From an uncultured Pelagibacteraceae bacterium (lineage in GTDB: Bacteria > Pseudomonadota > Alphaproteobacteria > Pelagibacterales > Pelagibacteraceae): a stretch of DNA of 64,000 bases. Of this stretch, positions 15,421 to 23,409 are shown piece by piece; position 1 is the first letter of the stretch, and each line of letters begins with the position of its first letter. The notes below the pieces were generated by a model. The model saw only the letters and a list, made by a program, of their open reading frames with translations. It was not told the DNA's origin and searched no databases. Location: assembly GCA_902569105.1 (NCBI GenBank), contig CACFTE010000001.1:62001-126000 (forward strand), in the 5' to 3' direction. Both the position numbers and the translations under genes were made by a program.

Positions 15421-17738
15421 TGAGAAACGAGGAATTATTAAAAGGTCAAAGCATACCTCACGATAGTGCATCAAAGCATGTATCTGGCTTTGCCCAATAT
15501 ACTGATGATATTGCCGAACCTTCTAATACTTTACATGGTGCAATTGGATGGAGTGAGAAAGCTCATGCTAGGATAAAAAAAATTGATTTGAGAGATGTAG
15601 AAAAAAGTGAAGGAGTAATATCGGTTGTAACCTTTAAAGATATTCCAGGACGTAATGATGTAGGTCCAGTATTTGATGGAGACCCAATATTTCCCAAAAC
15701 AAAAGTTGAATATTTTGGCCAACCATTATTTGCAGTTGCGGCAACTACCACAGAATTTGCAAGAAAAGCAGTTTTAAAAGCTAAAATTACTTATTCTGAA
15801 TTAAAACCTATTATAACCATTGAAGAGGCGCTTAAAAAAAATAATTTTCTTTTTAATCCAAGAATTATCAAAAAAGGAAATCCACAAAATAAAATTAATA
15901 AGTGTAAAAATAAATTAATTGGTAAATTTAATACAGGTAGCCAGGAACATTTTTATTTGGAGGGACAAGTTTGTTTAGTAATTCCTCAAGAAGACAAAAA
16001 TTTGCAGGTTTATAGTTCAACCCAACATCCTTCTGAAACACAGCAAATCATTGCGAAGATGCTAAAACAGAAAAGCAATTCAATAACAGTTACAGTGAGA
16101 AGAATTGGCGGTGGATTTGGTGGTAAAGAAACAAATTTTATGACAGCAGCTATCTGTGCATTGTTATCTTACAAAACAAAACAACCAATTAAGCTTAGAC
16201 TAGATAGAGATGATGATATTATATTAACAGGTAAACGGCACGATTTTTATTCTGAGTATGAAGTAGGATTTAATGATAACGGGAAAATCGAAGGATTAAA
16301 ATTAAAACTTGCATCTAGGTGTGGAATGTCGCCTGATCTCTCATATGCAATTAATGAACGAGCGTTATTACATTTAGATAATGCATACTATTTATCAGAT
16401 TTAGAAGTTAAAAATTATTTGTGTAAAACAAACACATCATCCTCAACAGCATTTAGAGGATTTGGGGGTAATCAAGGTATGATGGTAATAGAAAATATTA
16501 TAGATAATATTTCACGATTTTTAAAAAAAGACCCTAGTGATGTTAGAAAAGAAAATTTTTACGGTCAAAACGTAAATAATATTACTCACTATGAGATGAA
16601 AATTAATGATAACGTAATCCACGATATTTTTAAAAGTCTGTTAGACAAATCCAATTATAAAAAAAGATACAATCAAATTAAAAATTTTAATATTAAAAAT
16701 AAATTTAAAAAAAAGGGGATAGCTCTAACCCCAGTCAAATTTGGAATATCTTTTACTACAATTCATTTAAATCAAGCTGGTGCATTAGTACACATATATA
16801 CTGATGGGAGTATACACCTCAATCATGGAGGTATTGAAATGGGGCAGGGTACACACACAAAAATAGCCCAACTTGTTGCAAATACATTTGGATTACCATT
16901 CGAAAAAATACAAATATCCTCAACAAATACCTCAAAAGTTCCTAACACATCAGCTAGCGCAGCATCATCTACAACAGATTTAAATGGAGCAGCAACATTA
17001 AATGCAACAGAAAAAATTAAAACAAATCTAAATAATTTTATTAAAAAAAAATATAATATTTTATCTAAAATTGAACCTGTATATAGAAATGAAAATATTT
17101 ATATCGGCAATAGAACTTTCAATTTTAAAAAAATTATTCAAGAGGCCTATTTAAATAGAATTTCTTTATCTTCATCTGGTTTTTACTCAACTCCAAAAAT
17201 AAACTTTGATAAGCAGAAATTTAAAGGGAGACCATTTTATTATTTTTGTTATGGTGCAGCTGTAACTGAAGTAACAATTGATACACTTACTGGAGAAAAT
17301 AAAGTAGACAGAGTTGATATAATTCATGATGCAGGCAATGCGATTAATCCAGCTCTTGAACTTGGACAGATAGAAGGTGGATTTGTTCAAGGACAAGGAT
17401 GGCTTACTATGGAAGAAGTGGTTTGGGATAAATCTGGAAAATTAAGAACTTATTCACCATCTACTTATAAAATTCCAGCTGTAACAGATACTCCAGATGA
17501 ATTTAATGTAGAAATTTTTAAAGGAGGTTCCAATGTTGAAAATGTTGTTAATAAACAAAAAACCACAGGAGAGCCTCCATTGATGCTTGCCATGAGTGTT
17601 TTCTTTGCAATTAAAGATGCAATAGCATCTATTTCAAACTATAAAAAAACACCTGAACTTGATGCACCTGCAACTCCTGAAAAAATATTAATGAGTATAA
17701 ACAAATTAAAAAGAAAAATTAAATCTAATGGAAAATAA
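15420..17738 (+). CDS. xdhB: Xanthine dehydrogenase, molybdopterin-binding subunit
   Basis: A 772-residue catalytic subunit that oxidises hypoxanthine and xanthine to urate at a molybdenum cofactor. Visible landmarks are HVSGFAQYTDD at the N-terminus, RRIGGGFGGKE around 235-245, the TAFRGFGGNQGMMVIE block near 345-360, EMGQGTHTKIAQL near 475, and TTGEPPLMLA near residue 725, which carries the catalytic glutamate (GEPP). Length is normal for the split two-subunit form. It overlaps xdhA by 1 base and guaD by 11 bases, so equal synthesis is likely. Molybdenum cofactor genes are not in the window. Confidence 0.95.
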   Translation: MRNEELLKGQSIPHDSASKHVSGFAQYTDDIAEPSNTLHGAIGWSEKAHARIKKIDLRDVEKSEGVISVVTFKDIPGRNDVGPVFDGDPIFPKTKVEYFGQPLFAVAATTTEFARKAVLKAKITYSELKPIITIEEALKKNNFLFNPRIIKKGNPQNKINKCKNKLIGKFNTGSQEHFYLEGQVCLVIPQEDKNLQVYSSTQHPSETQQIIAKMLKQKSNSITVTVRRIGGGFGGKETNFMTAAICALLSYKTKQPIKLRLDRDDDIILTGKRHDFYSEYEVGFNDNGKIEGLKLKLASRCGMSPDLSYAINERALLHLDNAYYLSDLEVKNYLCKTNTSSSTAFRGFGGNQGMMVIENIIDNISRFLKKDPSDVRKENFYGQNVNNITHYEMKINDNVIHDIFKSLLDKSNYKKRYNQIKNFNIKNKFKKKGIALTPVKFGISFTTIHLNQAGALVHIYTDGSIHLNHGGIEMGQGTHTKIAQLVANTFGLPFEKIQISSTNTSKVPNTSASAASSTTDLNGAATLNATEKIKTNLNNFIKKKYNILSKIEPVYRNENIYIGNRTFNFKKIIQEAYLNRISLSSSGFYSTPKINFDKQKFKGRPFYYFCYGAAVTEVTIDTLTGENKVDRVDIIHDAGNAINPALELGQIEGGFVQGQGWLTMEEVVWDKSGKLRTYSPSTYKIPAVTDTPDEFNVEIFKGGSNVENVVNKQKTTGEPPLMLAMSVFFAIKDAIASISNYKKTPELDAPATPEKILMSINKLKRKIKSNGK

Positions 17739-18198
17739 ATCAAAATTTATGTTAAGAGCGATAGAGCTATCAATTCAGAGCGCAAAAGCAAACGGAGGTC
17801 CTTTTGGTTGCGTAATTGTCAAAAATAATAAAATTATTGCCGAAGGTTTTAATCAAGTAACGTCTAATAATGATCCAACTGCTCATGCGGAGATTGTAGC
17901 TATAAGAAATGCATGTCAAAATCAAAATAATTTCTTCCTAAAAGAATGCGATCTTTATTCTACATGTGAACCGTGTCCAATGTGTCTTTCTGCAATTTAC
18001 TGGGCACATATTGAAAATATTTATTACGCTAATACAAGATTGGATGCAAAGAATATTGATTTTGATGATTCTTTCATTTACTCAGAAATAAATAAAAAAA
18101 TAAATTCTAGAAAAATAAAAATGTATCAAATGCATCGAGATGAAGCTTTGGAAGCATTTAAAATCTGGGATAAGAAAAAGGATAAAATTAAATATTAA
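17728..18198 (+). CDS. guaD: Guanine deaminase (cytidine-deaminase fold)
   Basis: A 156-residue zinc enzyme, the same length as Bacillus GuaD, that would convert guanine to xanthine with release of ammonia. The zinc site is H53 with the proton shuttle E55 (PTAHAEIVAIR) and C83/C86 in CEPCPMC. The tail has the D-x-S-F-I-Y and E-A-L-x-x-F pattern of this subgroup. The close relative TadA (tRNA adenosine deaminase) shares the fold, but the position between xdhB and puuD makes guanine deaminase the better call. It overlaps xdhB by 11 bases and abuts the puuD start. Confidence 0.88.
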   Translation: MENKSKFMLRAIELSIQSAKANGGPFGCVIVKNNKIIAEGFNQVTSNNDPTAHAEIVAIRNACQNQNNFFLKECDLYSTCEPCPMCLSAIYWAHIENIYYANTRLDAKNIDFDDSFIYSEINKKINSRKIKMYQMHRDEALEAFKIWDKKKDKIKY

Positions 18199-19110
18199 AT
18201 GGATATTCTAACTTATACAATAAAGTGGTCTGAGATTATTTTAAGATGGGCGCACGTACTCTTTGCTATTCTATGGGTAGGTAATAGTTTTTTATTTAAT
18301 TATTTAGACAACAAATTAAATAAAAAAATCACTAGTAAAGACATCGATGGTGAAGGTTATTTGATGCATTCAGGTTTTTTTTATAAGCTCTCAAGACTTA
18401 AAACATCTCCTGATAGTATTTATCTTAAACAACTAGTAATATTTAAGTGGCAAAGTTACCTAACATTCATAACTGGAATTTTACTCCTTTTTGTAATTTA
18501 TTACTACAACGCAGGCGTTTTGATGGTTGATAAAAGAGTACTAATTATTTCACCAACCTCAGCTATTTTATATTCAGTTCTCTCGTTGGTAATTTCTTGG
18601 TTTATATATGATTTTTTATGTAAATCCGATTTAATTAAAAATGAGTTCTTATTTCTTACTACAATGTTAATATTGTTAACCGTTTTAACTTTTGGTTTAA
18701 CAAAAATATTTGGTCCAAAGTTTGCAATTTTAAGTGTAGGATTAATAATTGGCTCAAATATGTTTGCAAACGTCTTTACAGTTATAATTCCTAACCAAAT
18801 GAATATTATAAACAGTAGCAAAAGATCCAAAAAATTTGATATGAGTCTCTCTCTAGCAGCAAAACAAAGATCGATACATAATAATTATTCTACTTTTTTA
18901 GTTTTATTTATAATGTTGTCAGGCCACTCTAGTTTTTTAGTTTATCATAAATATAATTGGGCAATATTTGTATTAATTGGAATAATTTCAGTTTTAGCAA
19001 GACATTATTTTAACCTCAGAGGCAGAAACATTCACAGGTTGCATTATTTAGTAGCATCAATAGTTGCTTTGATAATTCTAGCGGCTATAATTTTTATTTT
19101 CAAAAATTAG
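18199..19110 (+). CDS. puuD: Membrane urate oxidase PuuD, lacking cytochrome c domain
   Basis: A 303-residue integral membrane protein matching the N-terminal urate-oxidase domain of PuuD, which oxidises urate to 5-hydroxyisourate. Conserved blocks are ILRWAHVLFAILWVGNSF near residues 14-31, GEGYLMHSGFFYKLSR, KWQSYLTFITG, the NVFTVIIPNQ motif, and RSIHNNYSTFLVLFIMLSGH near residues 223-242. About eight helices are predicted. Characterised PuuD proteins continue into a C-terminal cytochrome c domain of about 100 residues; here the gene stops right after the last helix with no haem motif, and the next gene is a phosphoribosyltransferase. The small cytochrome c at 10387 may replace it. It abuts guaD with no gap. 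Confidence 0.9.
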   Translation: MDILTYTIKWSEIILRWAHVLFAILWVGNSFLFNYLDNKLNKKITSKDIDGEGYLMHSGFFYKLSRLKTSPDSIYLKQLVIFKWQSYLTFITGILLLFVIYYYNAGVLMVDKRVLIISPTSAILYSVLSLVISWFIYDFLCKSDLIKNEFLFLTTMLILLTVLTFGLTKIFGPKFAILSVGLIIGSNMFANVFTVIIPNQMNIINSSKRSKKFDMSLSLAAKQRSIHNNYSTFLVLFIMLSGHSSFLVYHKYNWAIFVLIGIISVLARHYFNLRGRNIHRLHYLVASIVALIILAAIIFIFKN

Positions 19111-19120
19111 TCTTTTTTAA

Positions 19121-19645
19121 ATGTCAGAAAAATTGATTGTAAGCTGGGAGGAATACAACAGAACTGTTGAGAAACTAGCTGTTCAAATTGATGAGAGTGG
19201 ATATAAGCCTACAATATTAATAGGTATAATGCGGGGAGCGGCTCCTATGATAGATGTTTTAAGTAGAATATTTAAATTGAAGTGTGCATATCTCGCAGTG
19301 GAGTCTTACAGCGGAAAAGGAATTGAAGATGAACAAGGCGATATTGTTTTTTCAAGAGAAATGAGTTCAATAGCTCCTAATATGGGTGGAAGAATTTTAT
19401 TATGTGATGATTTATCTGATACAGGAATTACATTCAACAAAAGTATCGATTGGTTAAAGCAATATGGTCCAATCAAAGGAAAAATTGATGATATTAAAAC
19501 TGCAACATTATGGAAAAAACAAAAATCAACTTTTGAGCCTGATTTTTGTGCTGTAAAATTAGATTCAAATCCTTGGATTGTACAGCCTTTTGAAATCTAT
19601 GAAGAAATTAGAATTGAAGATATTAAAAAAAAACATCAAAAATAA
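19121..19645 (+). CDS. Purine-type phosphoribosyltransferase
   Basis: A 174-residue type I phosphoribosyltransferase. The PRPP-binding motif is ILLCDDLSDTGITF at about residues 90-103, with the acidic pair followed by the S-D-T-G loop. The first conserved loop is ILIGIMRGAAPM, and the C-terminal hood has the NPWIVQPFE motif seen in xanthine/hypoxanthine/guanine transferases. It probably makes nucleotides from purine bases and PRPP, giving a salvage branch beside catabolism in the same operon. The exact base preference cannot be read; PRTases of this group can also be nucleoside-independent regulators. It starts 10 bases after puuD and is followed at once by a strong terminator hairpin. Confidence 0.82.
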   Translation: MSEKLIVSWEEYNRTVEKLAVQIDESGYKPTILIGIMRGAAPMIDVLSRIFKLKCAYLAVESYSGKGIEDEQGDIVFSREMSSIAPNMGGRILLCDDLSDTGITFNKSIDWLKQYGPIKGKIDDIKTATLWKKQKSTFEPDFCAVKLDSNPWIVQPFEIYEEIRIEDIKKKHQK

Positions 19646-19674
19646 AAAAGGCGATCCAAAAAGACCGCCTTTTT
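19645..19674. terminator. Bidirectional intrinsic terminator between the purine operon and the AzgA-type permease
   Basis: An AAAAAGGCG arm at 19645-19653 pairs with CGCCTTTTT at 19666-19674. The inner TC/GA pairs continue after one A-C mismatch, leaving a six-base loop. On either strand the GC stem is followed by a run of T, so it can end both the rightward uraH-xdhAB-guaD-puuD-PRT operon and the leftward permease transcript. Confidence 0.85.
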
Positions 19675-19700
19675 AAAAAAATTTAATTTATCTCTTTAAT

Positions 19701-20984
19701 TTATATAGCAAAACTTATTACGCTTGCTATAGCAATTACCCATATTGCAGGACTTGTATCAAATTTACCTGTAACAAGTTTTACTGCAGCATAAGAAATA
19801 AATGCCAAAGCAATTCCATGTGATATAGAATATGTAAATGGCATTGCTATCATAGCAAGAACAGCAGGACCTGATTCAGATATATCATCCCACTCTATGT
19901 CAGTTATATTTCTGACAAATAGTGTTGCGATATATATAAGCGCAGCTCCATCTATTTCTTTAGGTAAGCTAGTAGCTAGTGGGCTGAAGAATAAACACAA
20001 TAGGAAAAGAATACCTATTACTAAAGATGTCATTCCTGTTCTACCACCTGCTTTAACTCCCGCAGCTGACTCAACATAAGTAGTTACTGTAGAAGTACCC
20101 ATCATGGCACCAGCAACTGTAGATACACTGTCTGAAAGCATTGCTTTATCAATGTCTTGTATTTTACCATCTTTACCTATTTTTCCTGAAACATTGGCAA
20201 CACTCGTAAGTGTTCCGGCAGTATCGAAGAAGTCGATAAAGAATAAAGTAAATATTACTGTAACCATTGAAGCTGATAGAGCAGCACCTAAATCAAATTT
20301 GAAAAGATATGTCATAGATGGTGGCGGTGAAACGACACCATAAAAATCTCCCAAACCTGTTATCCAGGCAATTGCACTAAAGCCTACAATTCCAATTATT
20401 ATATTTCCTTTAATGCCTTTTTGTTCCATCACGATCATTGAAACAAAAGCTCCGGCACCAAGTAATAGAAGTGGATTTGAAAGATCTCCAAGGCCAACCA
20501 AAGTTGCAGGATTATCAGAAGTTAATCCCATAATTTGGAATCCTATTATAGCCAAGAATAATCCAATTCCAGCTCCAATACCAAGTTTTAAACTTTTTGG
20601 AATTGAGTTAATTAACCAAGCTCTTATTGGTGTAAGTGAAATAATTAAGAACACTATACCAGCAACCAATACTGCACCTAAAGCCTCTTCAGGTGTATAT
20701 TGCATTCCAAGACATACACCGTAGGCAATAAATGCATTTATTCCCATTCCAGGCGCTAGTCCAACAGGCCAAGTTTTTGCGTAGAAAGCACAGATGAAAC
20801 AAGCTAATGCCGTCGCACAAGCCGTGGCAGTAAATACACCACCTCTATCAAAGCCTCCTTCAGACAATATAAGCGGGTTTAAAAACATTATATACGCCAT
20901 GGTCAAAAAAGTTGACACACCAGCAACAACTTCTGTTTTAAAGTCCGTCTTATGTTGTTTATATTTAAAGTAGTTATCTAACAT
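19701..20984 (-). CDS. AzgA/PbuG-type purine base permease (NCS2 family)
   Basis: A 427-residue inner-membrane proton symporter with about 13-14 helices, of the AzgA (hypoxanthine/guanine) branch. Family marks are the N-terminal YFKYKQHKTDFKTEVVAG, TFLTMAYIMFLNP, GLAPGMGINAFIAYG near residues 75-90, the FFDTAGTLTSVA segment, and STVTTYVESAAGVKAGGRTG near residues 290-312. The start is supported by a strong GGGAGG ribosome site 5 bases upstream. It lies opposite the catabolic operon and shares its terminator. It would supply guanine or hypoxanthine to GuaD and XdhAB. Its 5' leader holds two hairpins, described separately. Confidence 0.93.
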   Translation of the reverse strand: MLDNYFKYKQHKTDFKTEVVAGVSTFLTMAYIMFLNPLILSEGGFDRGGVFTATACATALACFICAFYAKTWPVGLAPGMGINAFIAYGVCLGMQYTPEEALGAVLVAGIVFLIISLTPIRAWLINSIPKSLKLGIGAGIGLFLAIIGFQIMGLTSDNPATLVGLGDLSNPLLLLGAGAFVSMIVMEQKGIKGNIIIGIVGFSAIAWITGLGDFYGVVSPPPSMTYLFKFDLGAALSASMVTVIFTLFFIDFFDTAGTLTSVANVSGKIGKDGKIQDIDKAMLSDSVSTVAGAMMGTSTVTTYVESAAGVKAGGRTGMTSLVIGILFLLCLFFSPLATSLPKEIDGAALIYIATLFVRNITDIEWDDISESGPAVLAMIAMPFTYSISHGIALAFISYAAVKLVTGKFDTSPAIWVIAIASVISFAI

Positions 20985-20988
20985 TAGA

Positions 20989-21007
20989 CCTCCCTTATTT
21001 GGGGAAA
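20989..21007 (-). promoter_or_regulatory. Hairpin covering the ribosome site of the AzgA-type permease
   Basis: In the transcript the sequence UUUCCC can pair with GGGAGG, the Shine-Dalgarno site of the permease gene, across a 7-base loop (three GC, one AU and two GU pairs). The start codon follows five bases later. Such a hairpin would hide the ribosome site unless opened. This is seen in sequence; a regulatory role is inference. Confidence 0.35.
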
Positions 21008-21025
21008 CAGTAATTGATTCGCGTT

Positions 21026-21057
21026 AAAAAATCTTAATAAATTCCTCTATTTAAGAT
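21026..21057 (-). promoter_or_regulatory. Attenuator-like hairpin with U-tract in the permease leader
   Basis: Reading leftward, ATCTTAAAT (21057-21049) can pair with ATTT..AAGAT (21042-21031) with a three-base bulge and a six-base loop, and is followed by a T run at 21030-21026. That is the form of a weak intrinsic terminator in front of the SD-covering hairpin. A possible promoter (TTGTCG at 21095-21090, TATTAA at 21073-21068, 16-base spacer) would start the transcript just before it. The stem is AT-rich, so chance is a real alternative. Confidence 0.25.
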
Positions 21058-21136
21058 CAAAATGTGGTTAATAATGATATATTTACAACCGACAATTTAA
21101 TTTTAATTATGACACAATTGATGGCTATAAATTAGT

Positions 21137-21439
21137 ATGAAAACTCTATTTATAAAGTTACTTATAACAATTTTTATTTTAGCTACAAGTTGTCAGACAA
21201 TCAAACAAAAATCAGATGAAGTTGTTGAAAAAGAAAATGAAAAATTTGGAATGTTTGTTGGGAAACCTGTGAGTGAACTTAGAATAGAAATTGGAGCACC
21301 CTCTTCAGATTATATCAGTGAAAATGGAAACGAAATATTGGTTTATAAAACAAAAAAATATGGAATTCCTTGTGAAAGAAAGTTTGAAGTTAATTCTAGT
21401 GGTACAATTGTAAAATTTTCTTCAAGTGGATGTATATAA
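21137..21439 (+). CDS. Small putative lipoprotein, function unknown
   Basis: A 100-residue protein with a signal peptide and lipobox ATSC, giving a lipidated cysteine at about residue 19. The mature part begins with a charged stretch and then has a compact alpha/beta pattern with GKPVSELRIEIGAPSSDY, EILVYKTKKYGIPCERKFEV and a final GCI. The K-x-V-S-E-L-x-x-x-x-G-x-P pattern recalls the small-protein-A/BamE fold, in which short lipoproteins scaffold the outer membrane, but I cannot assign it firmly. Two cysteines in the mature part may form a disulphide. It stands alone between two permease genes. Confidence 0.65.
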   Translation: MKTLFIKLLITIFILATSCQTIKQKSDEVVEKENEKFGMFVGKPVSELRIEIGAPSSDYISENGNEILVYKTKKYGIPCERKFEVNSSGTIVKFSSSGCI

Positions 21440-21562
21440 TTTAAAAAAACCAATTTGAACTAATTTAACAAAATATTCTTTAAATACGTAATTAATATTC
21501 TTTCATTTTAATTTACTTTGATGCGAGTTTTGTTAGGGTTATTTAAAGTAAATGGAGGATAT

Positions 21563-22879
21563 ATGGCAAAGAATAAAGTTTCGACTTCAGGAGCCGCTGA
21601 TAAAAAGTTGCCTCTCAATCAGTCAATACCATTAGGTATTCAGCATGTGTTTGCAATGTTTGCTGGGAACATAACAGTTCCACTAATTGTCGCTGGCGTT
21701 TTTGGAGTGACTACTGGAGAAAAGATTTTTTTAATTCAAATGGCATTGTTTGCTGCTGGAGTGGCAACAATAATTCAAACAGTCGGTTATAAAGATATAG
21801 GTTCAAGATTACCAATAATACAAGGTACAAGTTTTGCTTTCATTCCAATAATGCTACCTTTCAAAGCTTTTGGTCTAGGAGCAATATTTACAGCTGCATT
21901 TATAGGAGGAATTTTTCAAATATGGATTGGAAAAATGCTGAAACCAATTCGTCATATGTTTCCTCCATTAGTAACTGGAATAGTTGTATTAATGATTGGA
22001 ATTAGTCTTCTTAAAGTTGGATTTAAATACGCAGGTGGTGGAGTATGGTTGATGAATAACAAACCAGAAATTTTTGCAAACTGGCATCACTTAACAATAG
22101 CTGGTACAGTTTTAATAGTTGCTCTCTTAGCAAATCTTAAAGGAAAAGGAATGGCGTCTGCGGCCTCAATTCTAATAGGAATAGTAGCTGGGTTCATAGT
22201 TGCAGCTATGCTTGGAGAAGTTAGATGGGAAAAAATTGCAGCTGCTGACTGGTTTGCAATCCCAATGCCTTTACAATACGGTATAGATTTTGTGTGGGGC
22301 GCAGTAATATTAATGTTATTTATGTCTATAGTAACAACAATAGAAACTATAGGAGACATTAGTGCAACAACAATGGGTGGTGCAAATAGGGAAGCTACTA
22401 ATAAAGAACTTTCAGGTGGAATAATGGCTGATGGAGTTGGGACAGCTTTTGCATCAATTTTTAATGCTATGCCAAATACGTCTTATTCACAAAATGCTGG
22501 TTTAGTTGCTTTCACTGGAGTAATTAGCAGACATGTTGGTACAGTTGCTGGTGTTATTCTAATTTTACTAGGTTTGTTCCCAAAACTTGGAGGAATTATC
22601 GCGGCAATGCCGGACTCAGTAATAGGTGGAGCCGCAATAATTATGTTTGGATTAATTGCTGGAGCAGGAATTAAATTGATTTCAAAATCAGAAATGAGTC
22701 AAAGAAATGTTTTAATTTTAGCATTATCTTTATCTTTTGGAATAGGACTATATGCATTCCCCGAGTTTGTTGCGCATGTGCCAGATTTAGGAATTAAATT
22801 AGGGTTATTGCTAACAACTGGTTTAATACCTGCGGGGTTATTAGCATTTATTCTAAACGCTATACTACCAAAAAAATAA
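21563..22879 (+). CDS. Uracil/xanthine permease-type NCS2 transporter
   Basis: A 438-residue inner-membrane symporter of the UraA/XanQ branch of NCS2, distinct from the AzgA branch gene at 19701. It has 14 predicted helices. Key blocks are GIQHVFAMFAGNITVPLIV at the first helix, the GxGTSFAF-like IIQGTSFAFIP near residue 93, and the NAMPNTSYSQNAGLVAFTGV motif near residue 305. The ATG at 21563 is chosen over ATG 21521 because a clear GGAGG ribosome site lies five bases before it and the added residues have no family match. Next to the purine island it may import xanthine or urate, but uracil is also possible. Confidence 0.9.
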   Translation: MAKNKVSTSGAADKKLPLNQSIPLGIQHVFAMFAGNITVPLIVAGVFGVTTGEKIFLIQMALFAAGVATIIQTVGYKDIGSRLPIIQGTSFAFIPIMLPFKAFGLGAIFTAAFIGGIFQIWIGKMLKPIRHMFPPLVTGIVVLMIGISLLKVGFKYAGGGVWLMNNKPEIFANWHHLTIAGTVLIVALLANLKGKGMASAASILIGIVAGFIVAAMLGEVRWEKIAAADWFAIPMPLQYGIDFVWGAVILMLFMSIVTTIETIGDISATTMGGANREATNKELSGGIMADGVGTAFASIFNAMPNTSYSQNAGLVAFTGVISRHVGTVAGVILILLGLFPKLGGIIAAMPDSVIGGAAIIMFGLIAGAGIKLISKSEMSQRNVLILALSLSFGIGLYAFPEFVAHVPDLGIKLGLLLTTGLIPAGLLAFILNAILPKK

Positions 22880-22891
22880 ATTATCTTTAAA

Positions 22892-22915
22892 CTTGTGGGG
22901 AGAAATCCCCACAAG
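22892..22915. terminator. Hairpin between the NCS2 permease and hsp20 genes
   Basis: CTTGTGGGG (22892-22900) and CCCCACAAG (22907-22915) form a perfect 9-bp stem with a six-base loop, midway between two convergent genes. A T-rich tract follows on both strands, though interrupted, so it likely works as a bidirectional terminator or at least a 3'-end stabiliser. Confidence 0.75.
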
Positions 22916-22928
22916 CAAGGTTTAATAC

Positions 22929-23375
22929 TTATTTTATCTCAATAAGTCTTTTTTTCTTATGATCTGGCAAAACTCTTTCACAAGCTACTGTTAAAAGACC
23001 ATCTTTTAATTCAGCACCATTTACTTTTACATCATCTGCGATTGTAAATGATCTTGCAAATTGTCTTTGTGAAATACCTCTGTGTATTACTTCACCATCT
23101 TCATTTTTGTTTTCAGACCTGTTAACATGTTTAGTTCTTACAGTTAATAGGTTGTCCTCAAACTCAACTTCAACATCATCTTTGTTAAAACCAGCTAAAG
23201 CAACTTCTATCGCATAGTTGTCCTTACCTGTTTTTCTTATGTTATATGGTGGATAATTTGATTGCATTGTCAAACCTCCATTGCCTAACATGTTTTCAAA
23301 TTGGTCAAACATATCGTCGAAACCAATCGAAAACGGTCTTAATGAGTTGAATATAGATAGATCCTTACTTGTCAT
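22929..23375 (-). CDS. Small heat-shock protein Hsp20
   Basis: A 148-residue alpha-crystallin-domain chaperone of the IbpA type that holds unfolding proteins for DnaK and ClpB. The N-terminal segment has LRPFSIGFDDMFDQFENML. The alpha-crystallin domain runs from about 40 to 130 with YPPYNIRKTGKDNYAIEVALAG, GEVIHRGISQRQFARSFTIADDV, the AxLKDGLLTV signature and the tail motif KKRLIEI. An AGGAG ribosome site 7 bases upstream fixes the ATG at 23375; the longer frame to 23399 has none. A sigma-32-like promoter and a 5' hairpin lie upstream. Confidence 0.95.
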   Translation of the reverse strand: MTSKDLSIFNSLRPFSIGFDDMFDQFENMLGNGGLTMQSNYPPYNIRKTGKDNYAIEVALAGFNKDDVEVEFEDNLLTVRTKHVNRSENKNEDGEVIHRGISQRQFARSFTIADDVKVNGAELKDGLLTVACERVLPDHKKKRLIEIK

Positions 23376-23409
23376 ATATATACTCCTTTTTTTAAGCAAG
23401 TTTGTTTAT

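Noticed and set aside
20985-21060. Known purine riboswitch in the permease leader
   Set aside because: The conserved core of the guanine/adenine riboswitch and its loop bases are absent. Only generic hairpins are seen, so I call it a candidate leader element.
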